Positions 1-52,370 of a stretch of 64,000 bases of DNA are shown here, piece by piece (position 1 is the stretch's first letter; each line of letters begins with the position of its first letter). The notes beneath the pieces were generated by a model. That model worked only from the letters and a program-made list of their open reading frames with translations. It was not told the origin of the DNA and did not search any database. Source of the DNA: Stictocephala bisonia (lineage: Eukaryota; Arthropoda; Insecta; Hemiptera; Membracidae); contig JAQJVL010000059.1 in NCBI GenBank assembly GCA_035578905.1, forward strand, positions 248,001 through 312,000, in the 5' to 3' direction. The translations under genes and the position numbers were made by a program.

Positions 1-11
1 TGTGTGTGTGT

Positions 12-94
<83 letters not shown>

Positions 95-115
95 CGTGCG
101 TGCGTGTGCGCGCGC

Positions 116-169
<54 letters not shown>

Positions 170-208
170 GTGCGTGCGTGTGCGCGTGCGTGTGTGTGTG
201 CGTGTGTG

Positions 209-280
<72 letters not shown>

Positions 281-286
281 CGTGTG

Positions 287-322
<36 letters not shown>

Positions 323-334
323 TGAGTGCGTGAG

Positions 335-366
<32 letters not shown>

Positions 367-400
367 TGTGTGTGTGTGCGTGCGTGTGTGTGTGTGTGCA
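1..400. repeat. TG/CG microsatellite
   Basis: An almost pure (TG)n tract with (TGCG)n interruptions, especially 290-370. Open frames here read only Cys-Val or Arg-Ala and are not genes. The CGTG blocks can be read as TG units with T/C changes. The array is cut by the window edge. Confidence 0.97.
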
Positions 401-904
401 GTGCAGATACTATGAGTAGCATTGTGTATATGTATATTGTTAATTTTATATGTAAAAGCTATTTATTATTATTATTACAGAGAGGCGACCTTATTGATTA
501 TAGCGTGCTAAGCTGGAAGCCTGATTACTTTCAGATGATTCTGAAAACTTAAACCAATTATCCTAGTATAGTGATGTACTCCACCTGAAACTACACATAA
601 CTGGATGTTGTTTCACAATGTTATTTAACCAGGAGGGTGATGGCCAGGAACAGGGTCGAATGGAAAGACGATTTGGTCACTGTGACTGTGGCTTGTCTAA
701 TTCGCAAATTGAATAATTTTGGATCTCATTATAAAATATTCATGAACTACTTTATTTTATTTCTTGTATGGACATTTATAAATAATCTGAAATAAATTAC
801 ATACAAAATTGTACATTCTATTTAAGGTAATTTGTATAAAACCCTATTAATTACTAAATCAAGGTAGAAACAATGAATTTTATAGTAGGATAAATATTAA
901 TAAA

Positions 905-1455
905 TAAAAGAAGCTAATCTTCCCATACTTTAACTTCTATGATATTGTTGTCAGTGACATGACAGTTGAGCTTTTGGACAGATTGCAGTGTGCCCAAAAC
1001 CATTGTATCCGTTTTATTTCCAACCTTAAACATCATGATCATGTTACTCTGTTTTTCAAAAACCTTTCTCTTCTTAAATTAAATCAACTTCGTATGCTTC
1101 ATATTTTCACTATTTTGTATTCAATCTTACATTATAATTCTCCAACTTATCTGTCCGAAAGTTTTTCTTACATTATGAGAGGATGAATGTGAGTTTATGT
1201 TTATAGTTGTTTTTGTATGTATGTTAATATAGAGTCTGTTATATTTATATTAGCGATGACTATTTTTTGAGTTTTTTTAATTTCTCTGTTGTGTATTACT
1301 ATCTTGTAATTAATTTCCTTTATTCACCAAAATAATATTTTAGTTTTTTTACACTTATTTTTATTTTAGTAATGGTGGTTAGGTGTGAGAGAGGACTTTT
1401 TAGTTCTAACCTCGTCAATTGTGTGTACAATAAAGTCATTTTCAATTCATTTTAA
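905..1455 (+). mobile_element. LINE 3' fragment (RT C-terminal region plus 3' UTR)
   Basis: 959-1186 reads LLDRLQCAQNHCIRFISNLK and then DHVTLFFKNLSLLKLNQLRM, the typical region after the reverse transcriptase in insect non-LTR elements (L-Q-x-x-Q-N-x-x-I-R). It is followed by an AT-rich 3' UTR with a short inverted segment near 1378-1415 and an AATAAAG signal at about 1428. 5' truncated. A similar 3' UTR stands at about 44995-45065. Confidence 0.7.
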
Positions 1456-3223
1456 TTGTTCTAAAAACTATTACCTACTTTGAAGTAATTTATATAGAAA
1501 ACAAGTGCTATATCTGCTTTTGTAGAAAACAACTTATAAATAAAGCATATGATTCTGAAATATTAAAGCACTTTACTCATATTATTAAGCACTTTATTCA
1601 CCACTTCATGTTAAGCAATGTATCTAAATCTGCATGTGACATAATCTCTTGGGTATCTAATTATCTGTGGCCTATTAGACAGTACAGTACATACATATTT
1701 AAAGGGCAATTCAGCTTATCCCGTAACTATCAGTGAATATTTTATCATGTTATGGAGTAATTGAATAAATATGTTTTCCTATTCATAATTTAGCCATTTT
1801 CAGTATGATGGTGAGCCACTTTACATTGTTATTAAGAATAGTATTCTTTTCAATCAACCTAATTAATTTTAACTGATGAATGTGAAAATAAAATAAAAGC
1901 TTCATTTTTTCAGATTGCATGGATTTCCCTGAATACTCGTATTTGCATGCAAGCTCACCTGACCCTCTAATTCAAAGTTTATACTATCTCGATATGTACT
2001 TTTTGTTATTTGGGGTTTAAATACTGTGAGAAGTAATTTTCTTAAACTAATTTTGGGGTATACCTACTGTCAAAAGTGTATTAATAATTTATCTTATTTT
2101 TGTCAATTAACATAGTACAGTACGCACGCTGAAGGTCCGGCCTCCTGGCTGGCCTACTGGTCATATAAAAACATCGACTTTGAGCAAGGCGTTCACTGAC
2201 AGATCATTAAGGGCGACTCTTTACAAGTTTACGGAGTATTTGTATTTTGATGTTTCTTGTAATTAGATCAGTATTTAACATAATAATATATCAAATATGT
2301 TAAGTGTTTGAAAGTTTAAATTAAAAATGTATAGCAATAATAACAATAACATATGTCGTAAAAAAATTATAAATCCGTAATTAACTTTAATTGAAATAAA
2401 GTAACTATGAACTATATACTTCTTATCACAGTAACTTAAAAAGATACCATGCTTCTTATTTTAACTTAGAAAAATTTTTCTGCGATTTCCACTTCCGTTA
2501 AAATACATATCACTTTTATTTAAACTCTCGTTTGAATTGGTTTAAAAGAAATCATTTCCGTTTGACATTTTTGTAGCGAAATGAGAGAGACAACTATTCA
2601 CTGAACTATTAGTAGGTAATGCTTATAAATTAATAACTCCAACTGTAATTATTTATATAGTTTCTAATAATGATTTAATGGACAGATATGGGTTCCATAT
2701 ATTTATTATACTACAGTAGTTATATAAAAACAACCACATAAACCACTAAATAATTATTTTTCGCACACTGAAGTAAAAATTCTAAACACTCCTAAACCAC
2801 AAGCAAACATTTTTTTTTACATGCAGTATGGAAATGTATTTAAGGTGAATCCGTAGGTAAAAATTAACTAATCTTATTTAGCAAGAATGGGAAAGACTCG
2901 TTGAGTGGGAAAGTCTGGCAGTAGCAAATGTTTCCAGGACTGCAGGCATATCGGGCCATCCACCCGTCCCCTGCCTATCACCGTCTGTAATTTTGATAAC
3001 GCAGTCTTTCATTACGATTGTTAACAATCAAGAACATGCTGAACAACAGGGACCTAAAACAGCGATAAATAAATAGTTGTACAACTACGAAGAATTAGTT
3101 ATATGACATTGAACTCTTTGAGTGGCTGTATTATCTGACTGAGTCATCCTTTTGACCTCAAGTTTGCACTTTTGTTCTGAAAATATAAAGACTGTTAAAA
3201 TGAGGTATATCTCAAGGTAGACT
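1456..3223. other. AT-rich stretch, no gene recognised
   Basis: No long open frame and no known repeat end. A more GC-rich island at 2118-2175 has self-complementary GGCC segments, and another at 2885-3005 is unassigned. I looked on the minus strand for the missing 3' exons of the aminopeptidase-like gene and saw none I could support. Confidence 0.5.
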
Positions 3224-3225
3224 TA

Positions 3226-3809
3226 CAGGGTTGTCCATATTTCACTACCCATCAAAAAAGTGCATGGGTACTTCAATACAAAATAAAACTAGTGAATATT
3301 TGAAAAAATAAACATTTTATTAAAGTAAGTAATAATTATAATAAAGTACAGGGTTCTCCGTTTGTGTGGATTGATTTTGTCAGACGATTTGTCACACTTA
3401 AGCATACCTTTTACATAGTTTTTTATTCAAATCTATTTCTTGAAAAACATTGTATATTTTAATTCTTCAATTGTTTGTGATTTTATGACAATCTACCGTA
3501 GATCCAGTTGCCTCAAAACGTCTTAAATTGTAAACACCCTTCCTTGAAAGTGGAACAGTGTTGTAATAATTATTCCACTTAGTTATTATTATATTATAAC
3601 CACCTTTGTACAACGTTTTTAAAACTAAAACTCTTTCTTCAATACATTATATCTTCGTAACAGGTATAGATTAGAATCTAGTGTTCAGCTGGTATTTATT
3701 TAATTTGAACAGCTGTTTTATTAATTGTAGTACACTTTGGTGTTCATATCAATAGCTATCTGAGAATTATCTATGCACCTTTACGATGGGTAGTAACTTT
3801 TGGGCCACC

Positions 3810-3812
<3 letters not shown>
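3226..3812. mobile_element. Mariner-type MITE with TA target duplication
   Basis: The left end CAGGGTTGTCCATATTTCAC and the right end, read inverted, CAGGGTGGCCCAAAAGTTAC both run into tACCCATC. They are imperfect inverted repeats of about 30 bp bordered by TA on each side (3224-3225 and 3813-3814). There is no transposase frame inside. The CAGGGTG(T/G)CC end is the same type as the foldback element at 47779-48528. Confidence 0.82.

Positions 3813-3868
<56 letters not shown>
3813..3868. repeat. (TA)n microsatellite at the MITE boundary
   Basis: Uninterrupted TA of about 28 units that begins exactly at the TA target duplication of the mariner-type MITE. Confidence 0.95.
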
Positions 3869-3871
<3 letters not shown>

Positions 3872-4029
3872 TGGCTTTCAAAGCCAGCTACCAAAATAAT
3901 GAAAAATTAAAAAAAAAAAACAGACCAAAAACAATATCCAAATAAAATAAAATATACAGTACAAAGTACCTGTATTTTAGTGTTTAACTTCTGTCACATA
4001 GCTAAATCCAGGTTTCGTAACCATTCAAC

Positions 4030-5880
4030 ACTTGCTTATATGATTGAATGAAAACCAGCTAATCCCTCTTGAAAGAAATACGATGTGTAACCACTACCTA
4101 TGTGATCCTTAGTTTCAACTTCGACTTTGCAATCACATGACTGATCATTTGCCATTCCCCACTTACATTTATAGTAGTTGCATCTTCCTACACTCGTGTG
4201 AAAGCAGCTCGACATAGTACATTCCTTATTAGGAAAGTTCATTCCACCGATGATGGTCATAGGGTATGATACCAGATACTTGTTTGAACCCTCAAACCAA
4301 TCCCAAGTTAACGCCCAGTTGAAAATTCGTTTGAGATTAACTAGGAAGCTAGTCAAAGAGGTGGTTCTCTAGATTTGAGTCGCCCTGCACGTTGTGGGAT
4401 AACTTGCATAATTGGAAGATTCCGAGTAGATAGGATCTTTTTGAACTCTCTGAGGAGTTCCTCTTTGCGTCTAATATCCGGATGAGCTATTTTGTACAGA
4501 AATGGAAGCCATAGTAGAGGGTTTGCAATGAAGGAACCACTGATAGCCATCATAAGTGATACATCAACCTCTCATTCATATATAATGTTAAGTCACACAG
4601 GCACATAATATTCAGCAGTGGAGTAAACTAGAGACAAAGCTGTAGGAGGTAGAATTTGTGCGTTAGATCACAACAATCCAGCAATTTGCTGCGCATTGTT
4701 AGTTCAGGTTCTTATTCTAACTGCTGTTGCCTGTAGGTGACAGCAGTTAGAAGGTGAACAGAGATCGATCTAAACTCCCTCTTGAAAAGATGTTCAATTT
4801 TTGATTAGCTTTTATTAGTTTATTATTCAGGTGAAAGCAGGTTACATATGTCTTTGTTGGATTGGGCTTCAACCTCCAGGTTCTAAAATAATTATTGAGG
4901 GTGGCTAGATTAAGTGAAAGTGTTCTTCCTGATTTTGATATGTCCTTGTGTTGAGTGGTGAGTGCAATATCACCTGAATATATGAATTTTCTGGACTGTG
5001 TGGCGGGAATGTCGACATAGTATACATTGAATAAAAGAGGTCCTTTATTTATATTTATAATAACATGTTATTATTTATAATAACAGATATGTCCTTGTTG
5101 GTCGCTGTCCATCATTCAAATGACGCGGTCGTTACCGGAAGCTTTAGTTATTAGTAAAGACACCGTCCGCTTAAGCCTACGAAATAAACATCATTCAGGT
5201 ACCTAAAAGAATGTTCTCTGTAACCCAAGCACACTTTAATTGATTGCTTAGGGTAAAATTCAGAAATTGCAACAATCTAACATGGGATTAAAAGTTGTAA
5301 AATTTAAGTAAGAGGCCCTTTCTCCAGACTGTGTCAAAAGCTGCTGAAAGATTTATATGCTGCTGATGTTTTCTTTCCAAGCCCTTTCGCAATGAAAGAT
5401 GTCAATAAAAGTACCTGGTCGCAGCAATATCAACCAGGTCTGAACCCAGCTTGTTCAACAGGGATCCTGTCATTGAGAATAGGTGATATTCTGGTGTAAG
5501 TCAGCCTCTCCAGAAACCTATAGCAGACACTTAAAAGAGCTATAGAGCGGTAGCTATCTGCTCGTTCTGGTTCTTTACTGAAATCTTTGAACACATCACC
5601 GCTTGCCAACATAGAATTGAAGACTGTTAGAAGTCAATTTTTTACTTTTTCACCAGCATGTTTTAGAAATTCCAGTAAGATATCATCTATTCTGGCTGCC
5701 TTCCCAAATGGCAAGGCCGTAACCGCCTCATTTAACTCTTGGAGAGTGAATGGTGCCTATGGGCTTCTCTTCATCTTATTTAGTTGCATACAGTCATTTT
5801 GTCAGAAGGTTGGCAGGTTGACTGAGATAATTCTTTTGTGAATCCCTCTGGTCTGAGGAAGGTGAGCGTGGTTCACCGAA
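4030..5880 (-). mobile_element. Decayed minus-strand LINE (RT and C-terminal region)
   Basis: Reading on the minus strand from 5760: LNEAVTALPFGKAARIDDIL (the K-x-x-G-x-D-x-I entry of the RT domain), then DSYRSIALLSVCYRFLERLT and IPVEQAGFRPG, both standard RT blocks. After frameshifts comes the C-terminal part at 4036-4356 with GRCNYYKCKWGMANDQSCDC, a Cys-rich tail motif also seen in the LINE fragment at 27374-27661. Several stops and shifts make it a dead copy. Confidence 0.8.
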
Positions 5881-6149
5881 ATCAATCACCATAATATTCA
5901 TGCATTTTGTACTTGTATTGTAATATATTTGTGCATTTTGTGCTTATATTGTAGTAAATTTGTGTTGTGTGACGTTTACTTGTACTGAGATAAGCCGACA
6001 ATACATTTTGCTATAGGTTTCGGGGGCATCCCAGTGCTATTTCCAAGGGGCTTACCATTGGAGAGTTTTCGAAGTAAGAACCAAACCTGCCTGCTGCTGT
6101 ATATAAAATTTAGGTTTAGTATTGTATTTAACCACTTCTCTCTTACCTA
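5881..6149. other. Flank of the satellite array, unassigned
   Basis: Contains two diverged copies of about 33 bp built on TGTACTTGTATTGTA / TGTGCTTATATTGTA and a short hairpin at about 5860-5880 (GGTGA...TCACC). No coding signal. Confidence 0.4.
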
Positions 6150-9100
6150 CTGTGCATACCCGTAATCTGCACACTGTATTGAGCTACTGAGCTATTGAGC
6201 TACTCCACATATCTGTAATGTGCGCACTGTTGATACCTACTCCGCACATCTGTAATGTGCGCACTGTCAATAGCTACTCCACACATCTGTAATGTGCACA
6301 CTGTTGATACCTACTCTGCACATCTGTAATGTGCACACTGTCAATAGCTACTCCACACATCTGTAATGTGCGCACTGTCAATAGCTACTCCACACATCTG
6401 TAATGTGCACACTGTTGATACCTACTCTGCACATCTGTAATGTGCACACTGTCAATAGCTACTCCACACATCTGTAATGTGCGCACTGTCAATAGCTACT
6501 CCACACATCTGTAATGTGCACACTGTCAATAGCTACTCCACACATCTGTAATGTGCGCACTGTCAATACCTACTCCACACATCTGTAATGTGCGCACTGT
6601 CAATAGCTACTCCACACATCTGTAATGTGCACACTGTTGATACCTACTCTGCACATCTGTAATGTGCACACTGTCAATAGCTACTCCACACATCTGTAAT
6701 GTGCGCACTGTCAATAGCTACTCCGCACATCTGTAATGTGCGCACTGTCAATAGCTACTCCACACATCTGTAATGTGCACACTGTTGATACCTACTCTGC
6801 ACATCTGTAATGTGCACACTGTCAATAGCTACTCCACACATCTGTAATGTGCACACTGTCAATAGCTACTCCACACATCTGTAATGTGCACACTGTCAAT
6901 AGCTACTCCACACATCTGTAATGTGCGCACTGTCAATACCTACTCCACACATCTGTAATGTGCGCACTGTCAATAGCTACTCCACACATCTGTAATGTGC
7001 GCACTGTCAATAGCTACTCCACACATCTGTAATGTGCACACTGTATTGAGCTACTGAGCTATTGAGCTACTCCACATATCTGTAATGTGCACACTGTTGA
7101 TACCTACTCTGCACATCTGTAATGTGCACACTGTCAATAGCTACTCCACACATCTGTAATGTGCGCACTGTCAATAGCTACTCCACACATCTGTAATGTG
7201 CACACTGTCAATAGCTACTCCGCACATCTGTAATGTGCGCACTGTCAATAGCTACTCCACACATCTGTAATGTGCACACTGTTGATACCTACTCTGCACA
7301 TCTGTAATGTGCACACTGTCAATAGCTACTCCACACATCTGTAATGTGCACACTGTTGATACCTACTCTGCACATCTGTAATGTGCACACTGTCAATAGC
7401 TACTCCACACATCTGTAATGTGCGCACTGTCAATAGCTACTCCACACATCTGTAATGTGCACACTGTCAATAGCTACTCCGCACAACTATAATGTGCGCA
7501 CTGTCAATAGCTACTCCACACATCTGTAATGTGCACACTGTCAATAGCTACTCCGCACATCTGTAATGTGCGCACTGTCAATAGCTACTCCACACATCTG
7601 TAATGTGCACACTGTCAAGAGCTACTCCGCACATCTGTAATGTGCGCACTGTCAATAGCTACTCCACACATCTGTAATGTGCACACTGTTGATACCTACT
7701 CTGCACATCTGTAATGTGCACACTGTCAATAGCTACTCCACACATCTGTAATGTGCGCACTGTCAATAGCTACTCCACACATCTGTAATGTGCACACTGT
7801 CAATAGCTACTCCACACATCTGTAATGTGCACACTGTCAATAGCTACTCCACACATCTGTAATGTGCGCACTGTCAATAGCTACTCCACACATCTGTAAT
7901 GTGCACACTGTCAATAGCTACTCCACACATCTGTAATGTGCGCACTGTCAATAGCTACTCCACACATCTGTAATGTGCACACTGTCAATAGCTACTCCAC
8001 ACATCTGTAATGTGCACACTGTCAATAGCTACTCCACACATCTGTAATGTGCACACTGTCAATAGCTACTCCACACATCTGTAATGTGCACACTGTCAAT
8101 AGCTACTCCACACATCTGTAATGTGCACACTGTCAATAGCTACTCCACACATCTGTAATGTGCACACTGTCAATAGCTACTCCACACATCTGTAATGTGC
8201 ACACTGTCAATAGCTACTCCACACATCTGTAATGTGCACACTGTCAATAGCTACTCCACACATCTGTAATGTGCACACTGTCAATAGCTACTCCACACAT
8301 CTGTAATGTGCACACTGTCAATAGCTACTCCACACATCTGTAATGTGCACACTGTCAATAGCTACTCCACACATCTGTAATGTGCACACTGTCAATAGCT
8401 ACTCCACACATCTGTAATGTGCGCACTGTCAATAGCTACTCCACACATCTGTAATGTGCACACTGTCAATAGCTACTCCACACATCTGTAATGTGCACAC
8501 TGTTGATACCTACTCTGCACATCTGTAATGTGCGCACTGTCAATAGCTACTCCACACATCTGTAATGTGCACACTGTCAATAGCTACTCCACACATCTGT
8601 AATGTGCACACTGTCAATAGCTACTCCGCACATCTGTAATGTGCGCACTGTCAATAGCTACTCCACACATCTGTAATGTGCACACTGTTGATACCTACTC
8701 TGCACATCTGTAATGTGCGCACTGTCAATAGCTACTCCGCACATCTGTAATGTGCGCACTGTCAATAGCTACTCCGCACATCTGTAATGTGCGCACTGTC
8801 AATAGCTACTCCACACATCTGTAATGTGCACACTGTTGATACCTACTCTGCACATCTGTAATGTGCACACTGTCAATAGCTACTCCACACATCTGTAATG
8901 TGCACACTGTTGATACCTACTCTGCACATCTGTAATGTGCACACTGTCAATAGCTACTCCACACATCTGTAATGTGCACACTGTCAATAGCTACTCCGCA
9001 CCTCTGTAATGTGCGCACTGTCAATAGCTACTCCACACATCTGTAATGTGCACACTGTTGATACCTACTCTGCACATCTGTAATGTGCACACTGTCAATA

Positions 9101-10768
9101 GCTACTCCACACATCTGTAATGTGCACACTGTTGATACCTACTCTGCACATCTGTAATGTGCACACTGTCAATAGCTACTCCACACATCTGTAATGTGCA
9201 CACTGTTGATACCTACACTGCACATCTGTAATGTGCACACTGTCAATAGCTACTCCACACATCTGTAATGTGCACACTGTTGATACCTACTCCGCACATC
9301 TGTAATGTGCGCACTGTTGATACCTACTCCGCACATCTGTAATGTGCGCACTGTCAATAGCTACTCCACACATCTGTAATGTGCACACTGTTGATACCTA
9401 CTCTGCACATCTGTAATGTGCACACTGTCAATAGCTACTCCACACATCTGTAATGTGCACACTGTCAATAGCTACTCCACACATCTGTAATGTGCACACT
9501 GTTGATACCTACTCCGCACATCTGTAATGTGCGCACTGTCAATAGCTACTCCACACATCTGTAATGTGCACACTGCTGATACCTACTCCGCACATCTGTA
9601 ATGTGCACACTGTCAATAGCTACTCCGCACATCTGTAATGTGCGCACTGTCAATAGCTACTCCACACATCTGTAATGTGCACACTGTCAATAGCTACTCC
9701 ACACATCTGTAATGTGCGCACTGTCAATAGCTACTCCACACATCTGTAATGTGCATACTGTCAATAGCTACTCCACACATCTGTAATGTGCACACTGTCA
9801 ATAGCTACTCCACACATCTGTAATGTGCACACTGTCAATAGCTACTCCACACATCTGTAATGTGCGCACTGTCAATAGCTACTCCACACATCTGTAATGT
9901 GCGCACTGTCAATAGCTACTCCACACATCTGTAATGTGCACACTGTTGATACCTACTCCACACATCTGTAATGTGCGCACTGTCAATAGCTACTCCACAC
10001 ATCTGTAATGTGCACACTGTCAATAGCTACTTTACACATCTGTAATGTGCGCACTGTCAATAGCTACTCCACACATCTGTAATGTGCGCACTGTCAATAG
10101 CTACTCCACACATCTGTAATGTGCACACTGTTGATACCTACTCCGCACATCTGTAATGTGCACACTGTCAATAGCTACTCCACACATCTGTAATGTGCAC
10201 ACTGTCAATAGCTACTCCACACATCTGTAATGTGCACACTGTCAATAGCTACTCCACACATCTGTAATGTGCACACTGTTGATACCTACTCTGCACATCT
10301 GTAATGTGCACACTGTCAATACCTACTCCACACATCTGTAATGTGCGCACTGTCAATAGCTACTCCACACATCTGTAATGTGCACACTGTTGATACCTAC
10401 TCCGCACATCTGTAATGTGCACACTGTCAATAGCTACTCCACACATCTGTAATGTGCACACTGTTGATACCTACTCCGCACATCTGTAATGTGCGCACTG
10501 TCAATAGCTACTCCACACATCTGTAATGTGCACACTGTTGATACCTACTCTGCACATCTGTAATGTGCGCACTGTCAATAGCTACTCCACACATCTGTAA
10601 TGTGCACACTGTTGATACCTACTCCGCACATCTGTAATGTGCACACTGTTGATACCTACTCCGCACATCTGTAATGTGCGCACTGTCAATAGCTACTCCA
10701 CACATCTGTTATGTGCACACTGTTGATACCTACTCCGCACATCTCTAATGTTCGCACTGTCAATACCT
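6150..10768. repeat. 37-bp satellite array, about 125 units
   Basis: The unit is CACACATCTGTAATGTGCGC followed by ACTGTCAATAGCTACTC, 37 bp. The core GTGCGCAC is self-complementary. Two haplotypes alternate: TCAATAGCTACTC and TTGATACCTACTC. Most differences sit at two CpG sites: TGCGCACT/TGCACACT and CTCCGCAC/CTCCACAC/CTCTGCAC. A longer variant containing GAGCTACTGAGCTATTGAGC is present at about 6179 and again at about 7045. The last units (10740-10768) are degenerate. The array has no open frame. Confidence 0.97.
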
Positions 10769-11820
10769 CTATGTCTTTATTAACTAACAACAAGTTCCCA
10801 TTCTAGCCAAATTTACATTAATTTTATCAGCAGTTTCCTAGCGGATGAATAAGATTTTTAAGTTTGGCTGAATCAACCTTATTCAGAATTTGTCAGTAAT
10901 TTCCAGGGGTTTTCATTAAAGCCAAATCGTAAGCTAAATAGAGTTTTTTCTCTTCTTAGTATAACACCCTAAATTGTTTTTAAAATTTGTAAAAAATGTA
11001 TCTCAGTGGGCATTTTTCACTCTTGTCTTATAGCATATTAAAATTTTAAATACATACACTAAAAAATGTAAGAATGAAACGTTTTCAAATGAAGTAATTT
11101 TCAACTGCAAAATGCGGGTGTTACCTACTGATAAATTTGCTGCATGATGGGCAGGCAAGGATGTGAGAGTCAACTGCCACTACTGTTCAAATCACACAAC
11201 GGCGTGAGGACGGACGGAAAGAAGACAACCGGTTTTCTGAAAGTGAACCGAGTTACAAGAGGTTCCAAAGTCAACACAATGGTCAGAGGCTGGACTGTGA
11301 CAAAATTATTCATTGGAGAAGACTACTAAACTGGGAAACATATTAATGATTAGTTGGAAAATGACATTTACTTAATGTCTCCACAAGAACTAAGTGTGCT
11401 TATTTATGAAATTAGTGCATTCCAACATAAACTAGACCAAGAATCTTTGTTCTAATCAGTAGCTTTGGGAGGGCTGTCCTATCAAGGGCATCTAGTGGTA
11501 ACTGACTTGTCTCTAAAATAATATTCTAAACTCTACTTCATCTTCTCTTTTTTCGCAATCACAACTCATGATCATGTCTAACTTACTCTACTACAAATGT
11601 GACTATGCTTTTAAAAATGTGTTATTTTTCTTTCCTTTGGCTTTCACTGGGATGAATGTTATTTAGTCAATTCGAATGCAATAAATGTCTTCATGGATAA
11701 AACGGAAAATTAGATATTCTATAGTTCCTTTGTTCTTTGATTTGCATCTTTTTGCAAAATTAAAACTTAATACATTTTTGTAAACCTGAAACTGAAGTAC
11801 TTATACCCAAACATACTCAC
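10769..11820. other. Intron or 3' flank, unassigned
   Basis: AT-rich, except 11140-11330, which is more GC-rich and holds a 61-codon plus-strand frame with no recognisable motif. I searched the minus strand for the next aminopeptidase-like exon (phase: one base completing TAN) and saw no convincing candidate. Confidence 0.4.
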
Positions 11821-52348
<40,528 letters not shown>

Positions 52349-52370
52349 CTGAAATAAAATCATTTTATTT

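Noticed and set aside
4353..4553. Minus-strand frame as an independent gene
   Set aside because: It lies between recognisable RT and C-terminal LINE blocks in the same orientation, so it is part of that LINE.
6150..10768. CRISPR-like regular repeats
   Set aside because: Units abut with no unique spacers, there are no cas genes, and the genome is eukaryotic. It is satellite DNA.
11144..11329. 61-codon plus-strand frame in a GC-richer patch
   Set aside because: No motif, wrong strand for the host gene and no splice context. Listed only as unassigned.
11400..11520. Possible 3' exon of the aminopeptidase-like gene on the minus strand after ttttag|
   Set aside because: About 32 open codons, but the peptide does not match the C-terminal domain and the phase is not clearly right.
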